Source: Larix kaempferi
Taxonomy: Eukaryota; Streptophyta; Pinopsida; Pinales; Pinaceae
Assembly: GCA_027924585.1 (NCBI GenBank)
Contig: BSBM01001719.1
Location: forward strand, 31,726,001-31,790,000
DNA length: 64,000 nt
Direction of reading: 5' to 3'
The notes beneath the pieces were generated by a model, which searched no databases, was not told the DNA's origin, and saw nothing but the letters and a program-made list of their open reading frames with translations. Each line of letters starts with the position of its first letter. The stretch's first letter is position 1. Below are positions 55,559-64,000 of the stretch, piece by piece. Made by a program: the position numbers and the translations under genes.

Positions 55559-56480
55559 TTGTGGGGAAGAGTTTTGAGATCCAAATATTGAAACAACTCC
55601 ACTATTGAGGAGTGGTTTCAGAACCCTTCCAAATCCTTCAAAAATGGGTCTGTTGGATGGAAAGCACTAGTGTTGGATTTTCCCTTTATAGGAAATTGGA
55701 CAGCATGGCAGATTGGTGATGGGAGAAAGCTAAGAATAGATGTGGATCCTTGGATAGGAGCAGGTGAAGGTTTCAAATTATCAGTTGAGTTGAAAGAAAA
55801 ATTGTGACAACAGAAGGTTTTAATGTTAGTTGATGCTCAAGCTCAATCTCCCTAGTTGAGAGGAAGGGATTGTTGGAAATCCTCACATGATTTGATGCTA
55901 TCAGGAGAATTAGTTGGGGAATGGAACAATTATGTGAACAAATTGGTGTACAATTTCATCCACCTGGACAATGGGGAAGAAGACACACTAATCTGGACAA
56001 ATAATGGAGTAAATGGAGACTTTTCGGTGAAACTTGGATATGAAGCAGTCAACCAAGAAACTTTCCAAGGAGAGAAAAGTTGGTGGTGGAGACCTTTATG
56101 CAAAATCCACATCCCTTTGAAAACAATCCTAACCCTTTGGTTGGATCTAAATGACAGTAACCTAGGATAACTTAAAGAAAAGAGGTTTTCATGGTCCCAA
56201 CATTTGTGCACTATGTCTTGCAAATGAGGAAACCCCCTCTTACTTGTTCAGTCTATGTCCTTATACAGGAGAATTATGGGACATCGTATCCTTGAAACTG
56301 GTCAACTCCATAATAGCAAAGAGATGCAATGCTGGAACAACGATCCCTGGAGTGGTGGTGAACAGAAGGGTTACATAATTATGATGCATTCCTAGCTCTC
56401 TTTGTTTATACAATCTGGGAAGGACGCAACCAAGCAATTTTCAAGAACATAAGTGTTCCAACAGACATTGCTTCTGTTAT
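55559..56480 (+). pseudogene. LINE-B ORF2: zf-RVT region
   Basis: Continuation in several frames: GSVGWKALVLDFPFIGNWTA, then 55856-56170 with LVGEWNNYVNKLVYNFIHLD, VNGDFSVKLGYEAVNQETFQ and LKTILTLWLDLND. Then comes a frameshifted stretch equivalent to CLANEETSSHLFSLCPYAGE of LINE-C. It is colinear with window positions 1-660. Confidence 0.78.
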
Positions 56481-56481
56481 C

Positions 56482-57021
56482 TTGATGCAGAAAGTACAGG
56501 AGCACAAGATCGTTGAAAAATATAGAAAGATTAGAGAAATTGCAGTCCCAAGTATCAATAAGAGTGAGCCATGGGCTTACTTTGATGGTGAAAGTCAAGG
56601 ATCTACTCCTCTTGGTGGAGTAGGGGGAGTATTATACATTACATATGACAACAAGATTTGCATCAAATTCGCACCTGGGAGGGCATCAAATAGCAAGGTT
56701 GAGTTAGCATCTTTGTGGGTGGTTCTCAAAACTGCTCAGTGGGAAAATGTTCAAAGGAATCAGATTTTTGGAGAGTCCAAAATGGTGATCAACTGGGCTA
56801 ATGGAAATTCCCATATTAATGCCCCCCAGTTGCAATGTATTTTAAAAGAAATCCTTTTCGTATTGAGATTTTTCGAATCAGTATCCTTCACTCATACATA
56901 CAGAGAAATCAATAGAGAAGTTGATTTCATTTCCAAGATGGCCTTGGCAGTTCAACCCGATCTTATAGAAGTAGAGGAGTTTAGAAATGGTCAACTTCTG
57001 GATCATTTCACATTGGTTTAA
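56482..57021 (+). pseudogene. LINE-B ORF2: RNase H domain (uninterrupted)
   Basis: 179 residues open to TAA at 57019. Motifs: PWAYFDGESQGSTPLGGVGG (first Asp), SNSKVELASLWVVLKTAQ (Glu), NQIFGESKMVINWANG and YREINREVDFISKMALAV. In the third acidic motif, GDSKMVIDW of LINE-A is GESKMVINW here, so the usual Asp is Glu. The start Met is internal to ORF2. It is a decayed copy despite its open frame. Confidence 0.8.
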
Positions 57022-57620
57022 ATCACAGGGATACGCCTCTCTTGATGTATCTTTTTGTTCAGAAAATTGAGTATATAAGGAAAAATTTTGCGCTTTGTGG
57101 ATCCACTGAGGATCATGGTATGTAAGAACCTGTAGAACCAAAGATCAAAAACAGAGATTCAATTTTCTCCTACAACTGATAGAATTGGAGGAGTTTAGGA
57201 AGACAACTGCTGGAAATATACACCTTGGTTCCAAGACAAGGTAGGAAAGAAGAGCTTCATGTCCTTTTTTGAGAGATTTTTTCTGGCACCTTTCAAAATC
57301 GAGCAACCCCAAGCTATGGTTTTTGAAGTCCTGAAATCTTTAAGGATAGAGTAATGCGAGTTGCGGACGTATTTCCTTTTAAGCTAGAGGATCAAAGTGA
57401 TAGTGTATGTAATCATATAAGTTGTTAAGGCAAAGAAAGGTTATGAATTGGAAACAATGTGAATACTGTAAGCTATTAAGGAAAAGAATGTAATTCCTTT
57501 TTGTGATGCAAAACAATTTGGATTATGATAATGTAAGTCCTACATGGACAGTTGATGATCACTCTTTATTTATAGTGATAGATATTTTCCATTTGGAAGA
57601 TAGATATATATATATATATT
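57022..57620 (+). repeat. LINE-B 3' UTR and (TA)n tail
   Basis: 600 bp without coding signal, ending in the family terminus (GATCACTCTTTATTTATAG, CATTTGGAAGATAGA) and (TA)n at 57602-57620. Confidence 0.78.
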
Positions 57621-57639
57621 TTATTGACTTCTTTAATTC

Positions 57640-58890
57640 ATCGAGGGCACTAATCAATTCACCTTCCCAGTCAACGTTTGCAACATCTTCTTCTTAATTA
57701 GATTGATTGTCTGTCTTAACTTCTGCAACTATATTTAGAAGTATAATTGGCTATGGAGGTGTTTTGAATGATATACTAAAGAAGTATTTGTCTAGTGATC
57801 TTGGTTTGCTTAGCGCAATTGGAGTATTCTTAAAATTGTCTTTCTTCTTTTAATCATTGCTTTCTTCCACAAAGTCCATGAAAAGTACTTCTTCTAGTTC
57901 CTCTCGGCAGTCACCTCCTTCAGATACATTGCCATCTTCCTTAGTGTATAGAATTGTATTTTGTTTTGGAACCATTCTTTCATTTTCAGGTCTCTTTTGA
58001 GTGCGCGCAGTTCTTTGTTCATGATAACTAGATTCTTCATCATTGCTGCTATATCCATCTTTTCTATAAGGACACTTAGAAGAAAAATGGGCCATTCCTC
58101 CACATTTGAAAATTTTGAAAGGCAATTTGTTTTTGTACTTACCTTGTCCTATTTTAAGCTTCCTTATAAAGTTTGACTCTTCATCATTTGATTCATTGCA
58201 AGAGTCTACGTCATGATCATGCTTATCCTTTCCAATGGCTATAAAAGTAGCTTCCTTTTTAGTGGTATTATCCTTCTCAGTTCTCATCTCACATACTGTT
58301 AGGATCCCCTGAAGCTCGTCCTTTTTTAGATCTTCAAGATTTTCTCTGTCTTCCAAAGCATACACCTTCGCATCGAATATTGAGGGTCGAGTTCTCAGTA
58401 TCTTATGTACCATATATTCTTCTTCTAGAGTGACCCCAATAATTTTGATTTCATTAACTATCTCATCAATTCTTAAGAAGTAAGAGGTAATGTTTTCTTC
58501 ATCTTTCATTCTCAAGGATTCAAATAACCTAGAGTAGTTTTGCAACTTTGCTTTCTTTACCTTTTCGTCACCTTCATAGACAACTCTGATTTTCTCTCAG
58601 ACTTCCTTAGCTGAGGCACGGTGCATAAGATTGACAAATTCATTATCTATTAAGCCACATAGCATTGCATTTATGGTTCTTGTATTGCATTCATATGTTC
58701 TCCTTTAATCTAAATTAACTGGTACGACTACTGGGACATTGTAACCATCAACATTTGACTTCCAGACATCTGCTCCAAGTGATTGTAAATATACTTCCAT
58801 CAGGTATAGTTGGTGCCATCAAATCTTGGTGCTTTGTTTGTGGAAATACCTTCCTTCTTGTCCATATCTACGCACAAATCCATATTCCAG
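57640..58890 (-). pseudogene. Ty1/copia element C3: gag remnant
   Basis: Second copy of the antisense copia gag found at 1270-2330. On the minus strand the N-terminal part lies at about 58800-58560 with stops. The frame 58545-57850 is then open for 231 residues: MKDEENITSYFLRIDEIVNE, LEEEYMVHKILRTRPSIFD, and the knuckle FKCGGMAHFSSKC, where the family's first Cys is Ile (KIFKCGG versus KCFKCGG in C2). Acidic residues and EELEEVLFMDFVEESND close it. A further gag piece (EGELISALDELKKS on the minus strand) reaches the LINE-B tail, so LINE-B interrupts this copia. Confidence 0.8.
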
Positions 58891-58916
58891 ATGTTAAGCT
58901 ATTACTGAAGATAACT

Positions 58917-58928
58917 GCTCTGATACCA
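58917..58928 (-). other. Primer-binding site of copia C3
   Basis: Minus strand TGGTATCAGAGC, identical to the C2 site at 2425-2436. Confidence 0.85.
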
Positions 58929-58930
58929 AT

Positions 58931-59506
58931 TGTTGGAATCAATTCAATACTTAAGGGGGGTGAATCAGTATTAGCACATTTACCAACAATTTTTACCTTC
59001 TTTAACATATTAGTCTTAACGTAATATTGATCTTTAGTTATGCATCCAATATAAATAAAATCATTCATCCATATATGCACCAAGAAAAATAACACCTAAC
59101 TCATACGATTTTGACGTGGAAACCCAAATGGGAGAAAACCACAAAATGCTCTTTTGTAATGAAAATATTACATTCAAGGAAGCATTGACTTCCTGTGTTT
59201 ACCAGCACCGACCCCCTAGTTTTACAGGTGTCTACCTAAAGGAAGCACAAAATCCCTGTGTTCTCCAACACCAATGGGAAGGAGGCTATGACCTCATGCG
59301 CCTTGCCCCATCCTACAACCCATATATCCAAAATAAGATGTTTCCTTACTGAACTTCCAACATGTGCACACTTTTGATCTTCTGAGGTTCGTCCTTCTAT
59401 GTGCACCTTTTGTATGCAGTCGTATTGTTGTCACTTCTCTCCATACATCACTTGAGTTCTCATTCCACTCAAACTTCATTCTATTGATGAATCACTTCAT
59501 ATTTCA
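58931..59506 (-). repeat. 5' LTR of copia C3, cut by gypsy G4
   Basis: Begins TGTTGGAATC like the C2 LTR at 2439 and is colinear with it up to TTTCA at 59502-59506, where G4 is inserted. The matching uninterrupted sequence is at 3012-3016. Confidence 0.8.
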
Positions 59507-60987
59507 TGTTGGGCTCAGCCCAAGTTAAGGCATTTTTGTGCAATATAGTTTTGGAGCTGTGAAGTTATAGCGCATCCCAGCAAGGTAAGAATAACTGCGC
59601 GACAAAGATGCAACACCGCGAAGTGCCAATTATGCGAAGATCCAGCATGGCAGAGTTTGGACGGAAAATAGCATAAGTTCTGGTGAGATCGTTCGGCGAT
59701 CTATTTTGGGAAAGATGCTCCGAGATTCTCAGGATGCATGTAAGGAGTGGTAAAGAAGGAAAGCGACCAGTCGCACGAGCAAAGGCAACACTACATGAAC
59801 TGGACGCATGAAGATGTTAGGGAAGGAACGAAGGGATGAAAGCGACCCGTCGGCATGCACTCGGCAAAGGGGCTGAAAGCAACGTGACCACGCACAGAAG
59901 GTTGGTTGCGATGACAAGTCGCTATCAGATCCTAACAGTCTTGGTTAGTGGGGTAACCGCACCATTTTTGGGTAACAACCTTAGGGTTTTTGAGCCCATC
60001 ATGAATGTAAAGATATGACTAAGGGCACAATCTATATAAGGGAATATTTTTAAGGGGAAGGGTTAATTGTAGATTTTGGTTGATGAATGTTGAATATTGA
60101 TCTATGTTGAGAGACTTATTATAAAAAGGATCCGCAGCTGCGTGCGCAGAGATCTACTGAGAGAGAAGAGAGTATGAAGCTGAGTGTGCAGGCTAGAACT
60201 GTTGTACCCTTCCCATTGATAATATAACAACAGTTTCTGTGAACGTAGCTCCCATCCTGGGAGTGAACAATGCTAAATCCTTGTGTTATGTGATTGAATA
60301 TGTGTTGCATCTATGTATTTGATTTTGATGAATGGTTAAGTTCTTGCTTGTGAGTAGATGTATCTTCACTTTTGTATGTATTCGCCATAAGGATAAATGA
60401 TGGGAATAATATGTTAAGTGTTGAACATGTGTGCATAATATGTTGAATGTGCAAGTATTTCTAAGTAATATGAATGCATAAGTCGATTGGGTAAACACCT
60501 AAGCCAACGAAGACTGTAAAGTGCGATTCCCTAAAGCGCAACACCGGAAGTGCCCAAAAGCATTGTAGTTCATCGTGTTGTATAAGTTTGCAAGGTTACA
60601 GTTTAAGATACTTGTTGAATGCATAAAATTACACTAAGTAAATTCTATTGAAGTCGTCTAAGAATTAAAGAGGAAGTGCAGTCCCCCATTTCATTGTCTA
60701 TTGTTACGCAGTCATTCCGCATCGCGCAGTCCTTGGATGCGTGATAGCATAAGTGTTAGCTGCAAAGTAGGAGAACTTTGCGCAGTCCACCATTCCATTG
60801 AAGAATGCATCACCCGATTGTGGAAACCTGATTCTGCAACCTCCGCATAACTTCTCCTCGGGTGAGACCTCAGTCTGCTCGCAGACTCTTGCCGAAAGGG
60901 CCGGTGAAAACGGATTTTGTTGATTCCCTGAACCGCGCAGAACCTAGGTCTATCAAGTAAACTTAAAGAACATATATAGAGCCAACA
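59507..60987 (+). repeat. 5' LTR of G4
   Basis: TGTTGGGC to AGCCAACA, with a perfect TGTTGG/CCAACA terminal inverted repeat, 1481 bp. GCGCAG-type words recur several times in the second half. The right edge is inferred from the inverted repeat and the following primer-binding-like sequence; the partner LTR is outside the window. Confidence 0.72.
60033..60040 (+). promoter_or_regulatory. TATA box in the G4 LTR
   Basis: TATATAAG preceded by CACAATC, about 530 bp into the LTR. Confidence 0.6.
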
Positions 60988-60989
60988 AA

Positions 60990-61002
60990 TGGTTATGTTG
61001 CC
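60990..61002 (+). other. Putative primer-binding site of G4
   Basis: TGGTTATGTTGCC, two bases after the LTR end. It resembles the tRNA-Asp type site TGGCGCCGTTGCC at both ends but differs in the middle four bases. It is not the tRNA-Met site used by all other elements here. Confidence 0.45.
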
Positions 61003-61080
61003 AAGAAAATATCTAGTTCCACGAATATTTCCTAAAGCGTAGTTCACCACATCAAGAGTCATAAGAGAACAGGACGAGAA

Positions 61081-61647
61081 ATGAGGCTAAGTGCACAAAT
61101 TGGAGACTATGAGATGGATGAGATAATCCTTGATTTCAGATCTGAAGTGAATGTCTTGACTAAGAAGACATGGGAAAAAATGGGGAAACCAAGGCTATCA
61201 TGGTCACCCATACAGTTAAGATTGGACAATCAGCAGAAGGTCATACCCTTTGAAAGGTTAGCGAATGTTATTGTGGATATTGATGGAGTAAGTAGTTCAA
61301 CAAACTTTGAGGTTATTGAGATCATCGACGATAATAAACCATATCTAAAATTACTGGGGATAGACTGGGTGATGGATAACCTCACGATCATCGACTTGAA
61401 GAAAAAACAAATGATATTTGAAGGGGCGGATATCAAGGTCATCGTTCCCTTGGACCCTTTACAAGGACCAATATACACTGAAACGATCAGAGAAGAATGT
61501 ATAGCTCATGATCAAGATCACATCTATAAGATGACAGAAAACTATGCCGACTACATCAATCATACAGCTAATGGAACGTTGAGTTGGCGATGCGACATTT
61601 TTTGTGTATCTGACTCCAATGCAGGATTGGAGAATTGGCAAAGCTAA
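61081..61647 (+). pseudogene. G4 protease-like ORF
   Basis: 188 residues from Met 61081. It fits a retropepsin-like domain: IILDFRSEVNVLTKKTWEKM, where the usual D-S-G-S is D-F-R-S, then LRLDNQQKVIPFERLANVIV and the second conserved stretch YLKLLGIDWVMDNLTIIDLK. The loss of Ser-Gly in the active loop argues against activity. It begins only about 80 bp after the primer-binding site, with no gag before it, which is unusual. Confidence 0.65.
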
Positions 61648-61851
61648 ATGCATGAAGTGTCTGCACGAAGATTCGCACAGATCACAAGATCAATGCGTTT
61701 AACTAACGTCTATACATATTTGCAAGAGTATAATGTATCAATTTTAGCTGAACATCGGATACCAACATTAGACTCAGCACTGTGCGCTACACCTACTAGA
61801 TGATGGGCCGTGCATAAGCAAACTTTGACCACATGGGAATAGTGTAAGCAC

Positions 61852-62637
61852 ATGATGCAAATCAGATTCACAAAGAAATATGTGATGACAATGGAAAAGT
61901 ATAATGGAAAAACGGATCCGAGGGATCACATACAAACTTGTTCACAATCATGGATAAACAGACCACAGACAGAATGGGTTCATCTTTTTGTGCACACATT
62001 AGAGCAGATTCCAAAGAATTGGTATACAAATGCATAACTTCGCAAAGAAACAACAGATTGGTATAGCATGACTGCGAACTTCCATAGAAGCTTCAGCTTT
62101 GAAGATGACTATCCAAGCATAAATGAAGCTCTGCAGATTATCAAAGAAAGTATATTCAAAGAAGAATTCCCAAGTACAAACAAGGCATTAGAGGCCATCA
62201 AAGACAAGATAATTGAAGACGTAAAGGTACCTGTGAACCTACAACCAGAATGGGCGAGAGAAATAGGATATGCCCTTGAATGTTATAATCTATCTAGAGA
62301 TGAAGAAGAAGATGCAGAGGAGAGAGATGAGGAGGATCCATGCAATGCCAATATACCTAAGCCAGAAGGAGCACATGATGTAGAGGGACCTCCACTAGAA
62401 ATTCCACATATGAGTGGCCCTATTAAAACAAGAAAAGTTAACATTAACACCAGTGAAGAGCCGAAGTTCGCATCCATTGGAGATTACTGGGATGATGAAA
62501 CGGTTGCACAGATCGCATACCTTTTACATGAATATCGGGATCAAATTCCAACAAAGTTCGCTGAAATGAAAGGCATTTTGGGCGACCTGGGAGTGATGAA
62601 GATACCTCTCAAGCCAGGCGCAAATCCCATCAAGTAG
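61852..62637 (+). pseudogene. G4 gag-like segment and pre-RT linker
   Basis: A first piece, 61852-62037, reads MQIRFTKKYVMTMEKYNGKT and QTEWVHLFVHTLEQIPKNWY, which resembles a gypsy gag core. After a stop at 62035 it continues WYSMTANFHRSFSFEDDYPS. A long acidic linker leads to FASIGDYWDDETVAQIAYLL and GDLGVMKIPLKPGANPIK, the sequence just before RT, ending at the stop 62635-62637. The order protease, gag-like, RT is odd for a gypsy element. Confidence 0.6.
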
Positions 62638-63440
62638 AGGCCTTATAAACTGAATCCTAGATATAAAGAATGAGTCAAGGCAGAGATCAATAAGATGCTT
62701 GATGTAGGAATCATTGAGCCAGTCTAAGAATCCAAGTGGATAAGCCCTATGGTTATCCCGGATAAGAAGACAAAAGGAGAAATACGAATCTGCGTATATC
62801 TGAGGAAGTTGAATGATGCTTCACTACACAACCCATTTCCTACTCCATTCACGGATGAAGTATTAGATAATGTTGGAAGAAATGAGGCCAATTCTTTCAC
62901 TGATGTATTTTCTGGATACCATCAGATCAGGATTGACTCAGCAGATAGGCACAAAACCACATTTACTACTGAATGGGGCTCATATTAGTATACAGTTATT
63001 CCATTTGGGTTGAAGAATGCACCTACTATTGTTTCCAGAGTTTTTGTAGCTACATTCAAGGACTTCATCCATAAGTTCTTAGAGGTCTATTTTGATGATT
63101 GGATTGTTTTTGGTTTATTGAATAACCATTATGAGAATCTTTGAATGATGTTAGCTAAGTGTACGCAACAACAAATATCCTTGAATTTGACTAAATGCAT
63201 TTTCTGTGTACCCTATGGTATAATACTGGGACACATTGTGTGCAAGCAAGGTATGATGGTTGATCCTGCGAAGATCGCAGTTATTGTAAATCTACCGGCA
63301 CCAAACTCAATAAAGCAACTTCGCATGACACTAGGACACACATGATATTATAGGAAGTTCATCAAGGGTTATGTGTAGATAACCGCGCTGACAGAGAAAC
63401 TTCTAAAGAAAGAAGCGCAATTCATCTAGAATGCAGAATG
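62638..63440 (+). pseudogene. G4 reverse transcriptase
   Basis: Read in one frame with stops at 62671, 62725, 62986, 63142, 63343, 63376 and 63427. Motifs: RPYKLNPRYKE, SKWISPMVIPDKKTKGEIRI, LNDASLHNPFPTPFTDEVLD, FTDVFSGYHQIRIDSADRHK, IPFGLKNAPTIVSRVF and the catalytic EVYFDDWIVFG. The C-terminal part has ISLNLTKCIFCVPYGIILGH and MMVDPAKIAVIVNLPAP. The Asp pair is kept, but seven stops show long decay. Confidence 0.85.
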
Positions 63441-64000
63441 CGAGAAAGGATTAGATACATTAAAGGAGAAAATGGTAACTGCGTCGATCTTTGTTTTCCC
63501 AGATTGGAATAATCCATTTCATATACATGTTGATTCTTCATCAATAGCATTGGGCATTGTCCTCGCTGAACCTGGTGAAGGGGGCATTGATCACCCCATT
63601 TCATTTTCAAGTAGAAAGCTATCTTTAGCCAAAAAGACCTACACAACCACAGAAAGAGAAGGTTTAGATATGGTTTACACACTCCAGAAATTTAGGCACT
63701 ATTTGTTGGGTGCGCACTTCTCCATGTACACTGACCATTCATCTATAAAGTACTTGGTCAATAAGCCAGTGTTAGGGGGGAGAATATGCAGATGGTTACT
63801 ACTCTTTCAGGAGTATGACTTTGAAATTATTGTTAAACCAGGTAGACTGAACCTAGGACTTGACCATCTCTCAAGGATTGAGTCAGGCGAAGAACCCACT
63901 AATATTGAATATAATCTGCATGACATGCAGTTATTTGCCATAGAGATTGCAGATGACTATTACAAAGACATTGTCGAATTATTGACCACAGGGTTGGCAC
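63441..64000 (+). pseudogene. G4 RNase H, running off the window
   Basis: Open from about 63430 to the window end: MVTASIFVFPDWNNPFHIHV, DSSSIALGIVLAEPGEGGID (first Asp), TTTEREGLDMVYTLQKFRHY (Glu), MYTDHSSIKYLVNKPVLGGR (Asp) and GRLNLGLDHLSRIESG. The acidic residues are present and no stop interrupts it, unlike the RT before it. Integrase would follow to the right. Confidence 0.85.

Larger units (their letters stand above)
51183..57620 (+). mobile_element. LINE-B: near full-length, inactive LINE
   Basis: About 6.4 kb with the same order as LINE-A: ORF1, endonuclease, RT, zf-RVT, RNase H, 3' UTR and a (TA)n tail at 57602-57620. It is broken by numerous stops but keeps an uninterrupted RNase H. 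Its 3' part and the downstream antisense copia match 1-3016 of the window, so the same LINE/copia junction exists twice. Confidence 0.87.
59507..64000 (+). mobile_element. G4: Ty3/gypsy element, 5' part
   Basis: Plus-strand element entering from 59507 and running off the window end. It has a 1481-bp LTR, a degenerate primer-binding site, a protease-like ORF, a gag-like segment, RT and RNase H. Many stops show it is inactive. It lies in the C3 LTR; the uninterrupted site is preserved at 3012-3020. Pol words such as EVYFDDWIVFG and LVNKPVLGGRICRWLLLFQE resemble non-chromoviral gypsy elements of gymnosperms as I remember them; the clade is uncertain. Confidence 0.85.

Noticed and set aside
50051-57620. 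Twin-priming inversion of a single LINE
   Set aside because: Both LINE-D and LINE-B carry their own RNase H region and 3' terminus and differ in sequence, so they are two elements.

Overview
The window looks like a gene-poor, repeat-dense stretch of a large plant nuclear genome. The organism is a seed plant, most likely a gymnosperm such as a conifer; this is inferred from the types of retrotransposon present and their dense nesting, not from any host gene. I found no convincing host protein gene, rRNA or tRNA. Nearly all coding signal is retrotransposon gag/pol, and most of it is broken by stops and frameshifts. Family names rest on motifs I recognise by eye; no database search was possible.

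Layout. 1-3094: 3' end of a LINE (LINE-C) joined to an antisense Ty1/copia gag and LTR (C2). 3483-9597: nearly complete Ty3/gypsy chromovirus G1 (+), with 375-bp LTRs about 98% identical and a near-perfect 5-bp target duplication. 9603-14739: mostly unassigned DNA with one copia RT remnant. 14740-20882: near full-length but dead LINE-A (+). 20883-24047: leader, primer-binding site and 1850-bp LTR (A1) of a minus-strand gypsy element. 25867-27575: truncated related LTR (A2), polypurine tract and the chromodomain end of a second minus-strand element. 27937-46867: minus-strand Tekay/Del-like chromovirus G2 with 1621-bp LTRs. A young Ty1/copia element C1 (34256-41382) is nested in its gag, and a solo LTR S1 (43941-45963) is nested in its 5' LTR. 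46868-50050: AT-rich repetitive DNA. 50051-51150: minus-strand LINE-D fragment. 51183-57620: LINE-B (+). 57640-59506: second copy of the antisense copia gag and LTR (C3). 59507-end: 5' LTR and first 3 kb of a further Ty3/gypsy element G4 (+).

How the pieces relate. Block 1-3016 matches 55808-59506 (about 90% by eye), so the LINE/copia junction was duplicated and each copy was later hit by a different gypsy element. LTR divergence gives an order: G2 is oldest (about 4-5% in the part compared), then G1 (8/375), then C1 (4/609). The most unusual features are: a 764-bp direct duplication of G2 gag that exactly flanks C1; C1 itself, which keeps an intact gag-protease ORF but has lost integrase and the RT core and carries three successive tandem arrays before its 3' LTR; and a palindromic 31-bp minisatellite filling the G2 leader.
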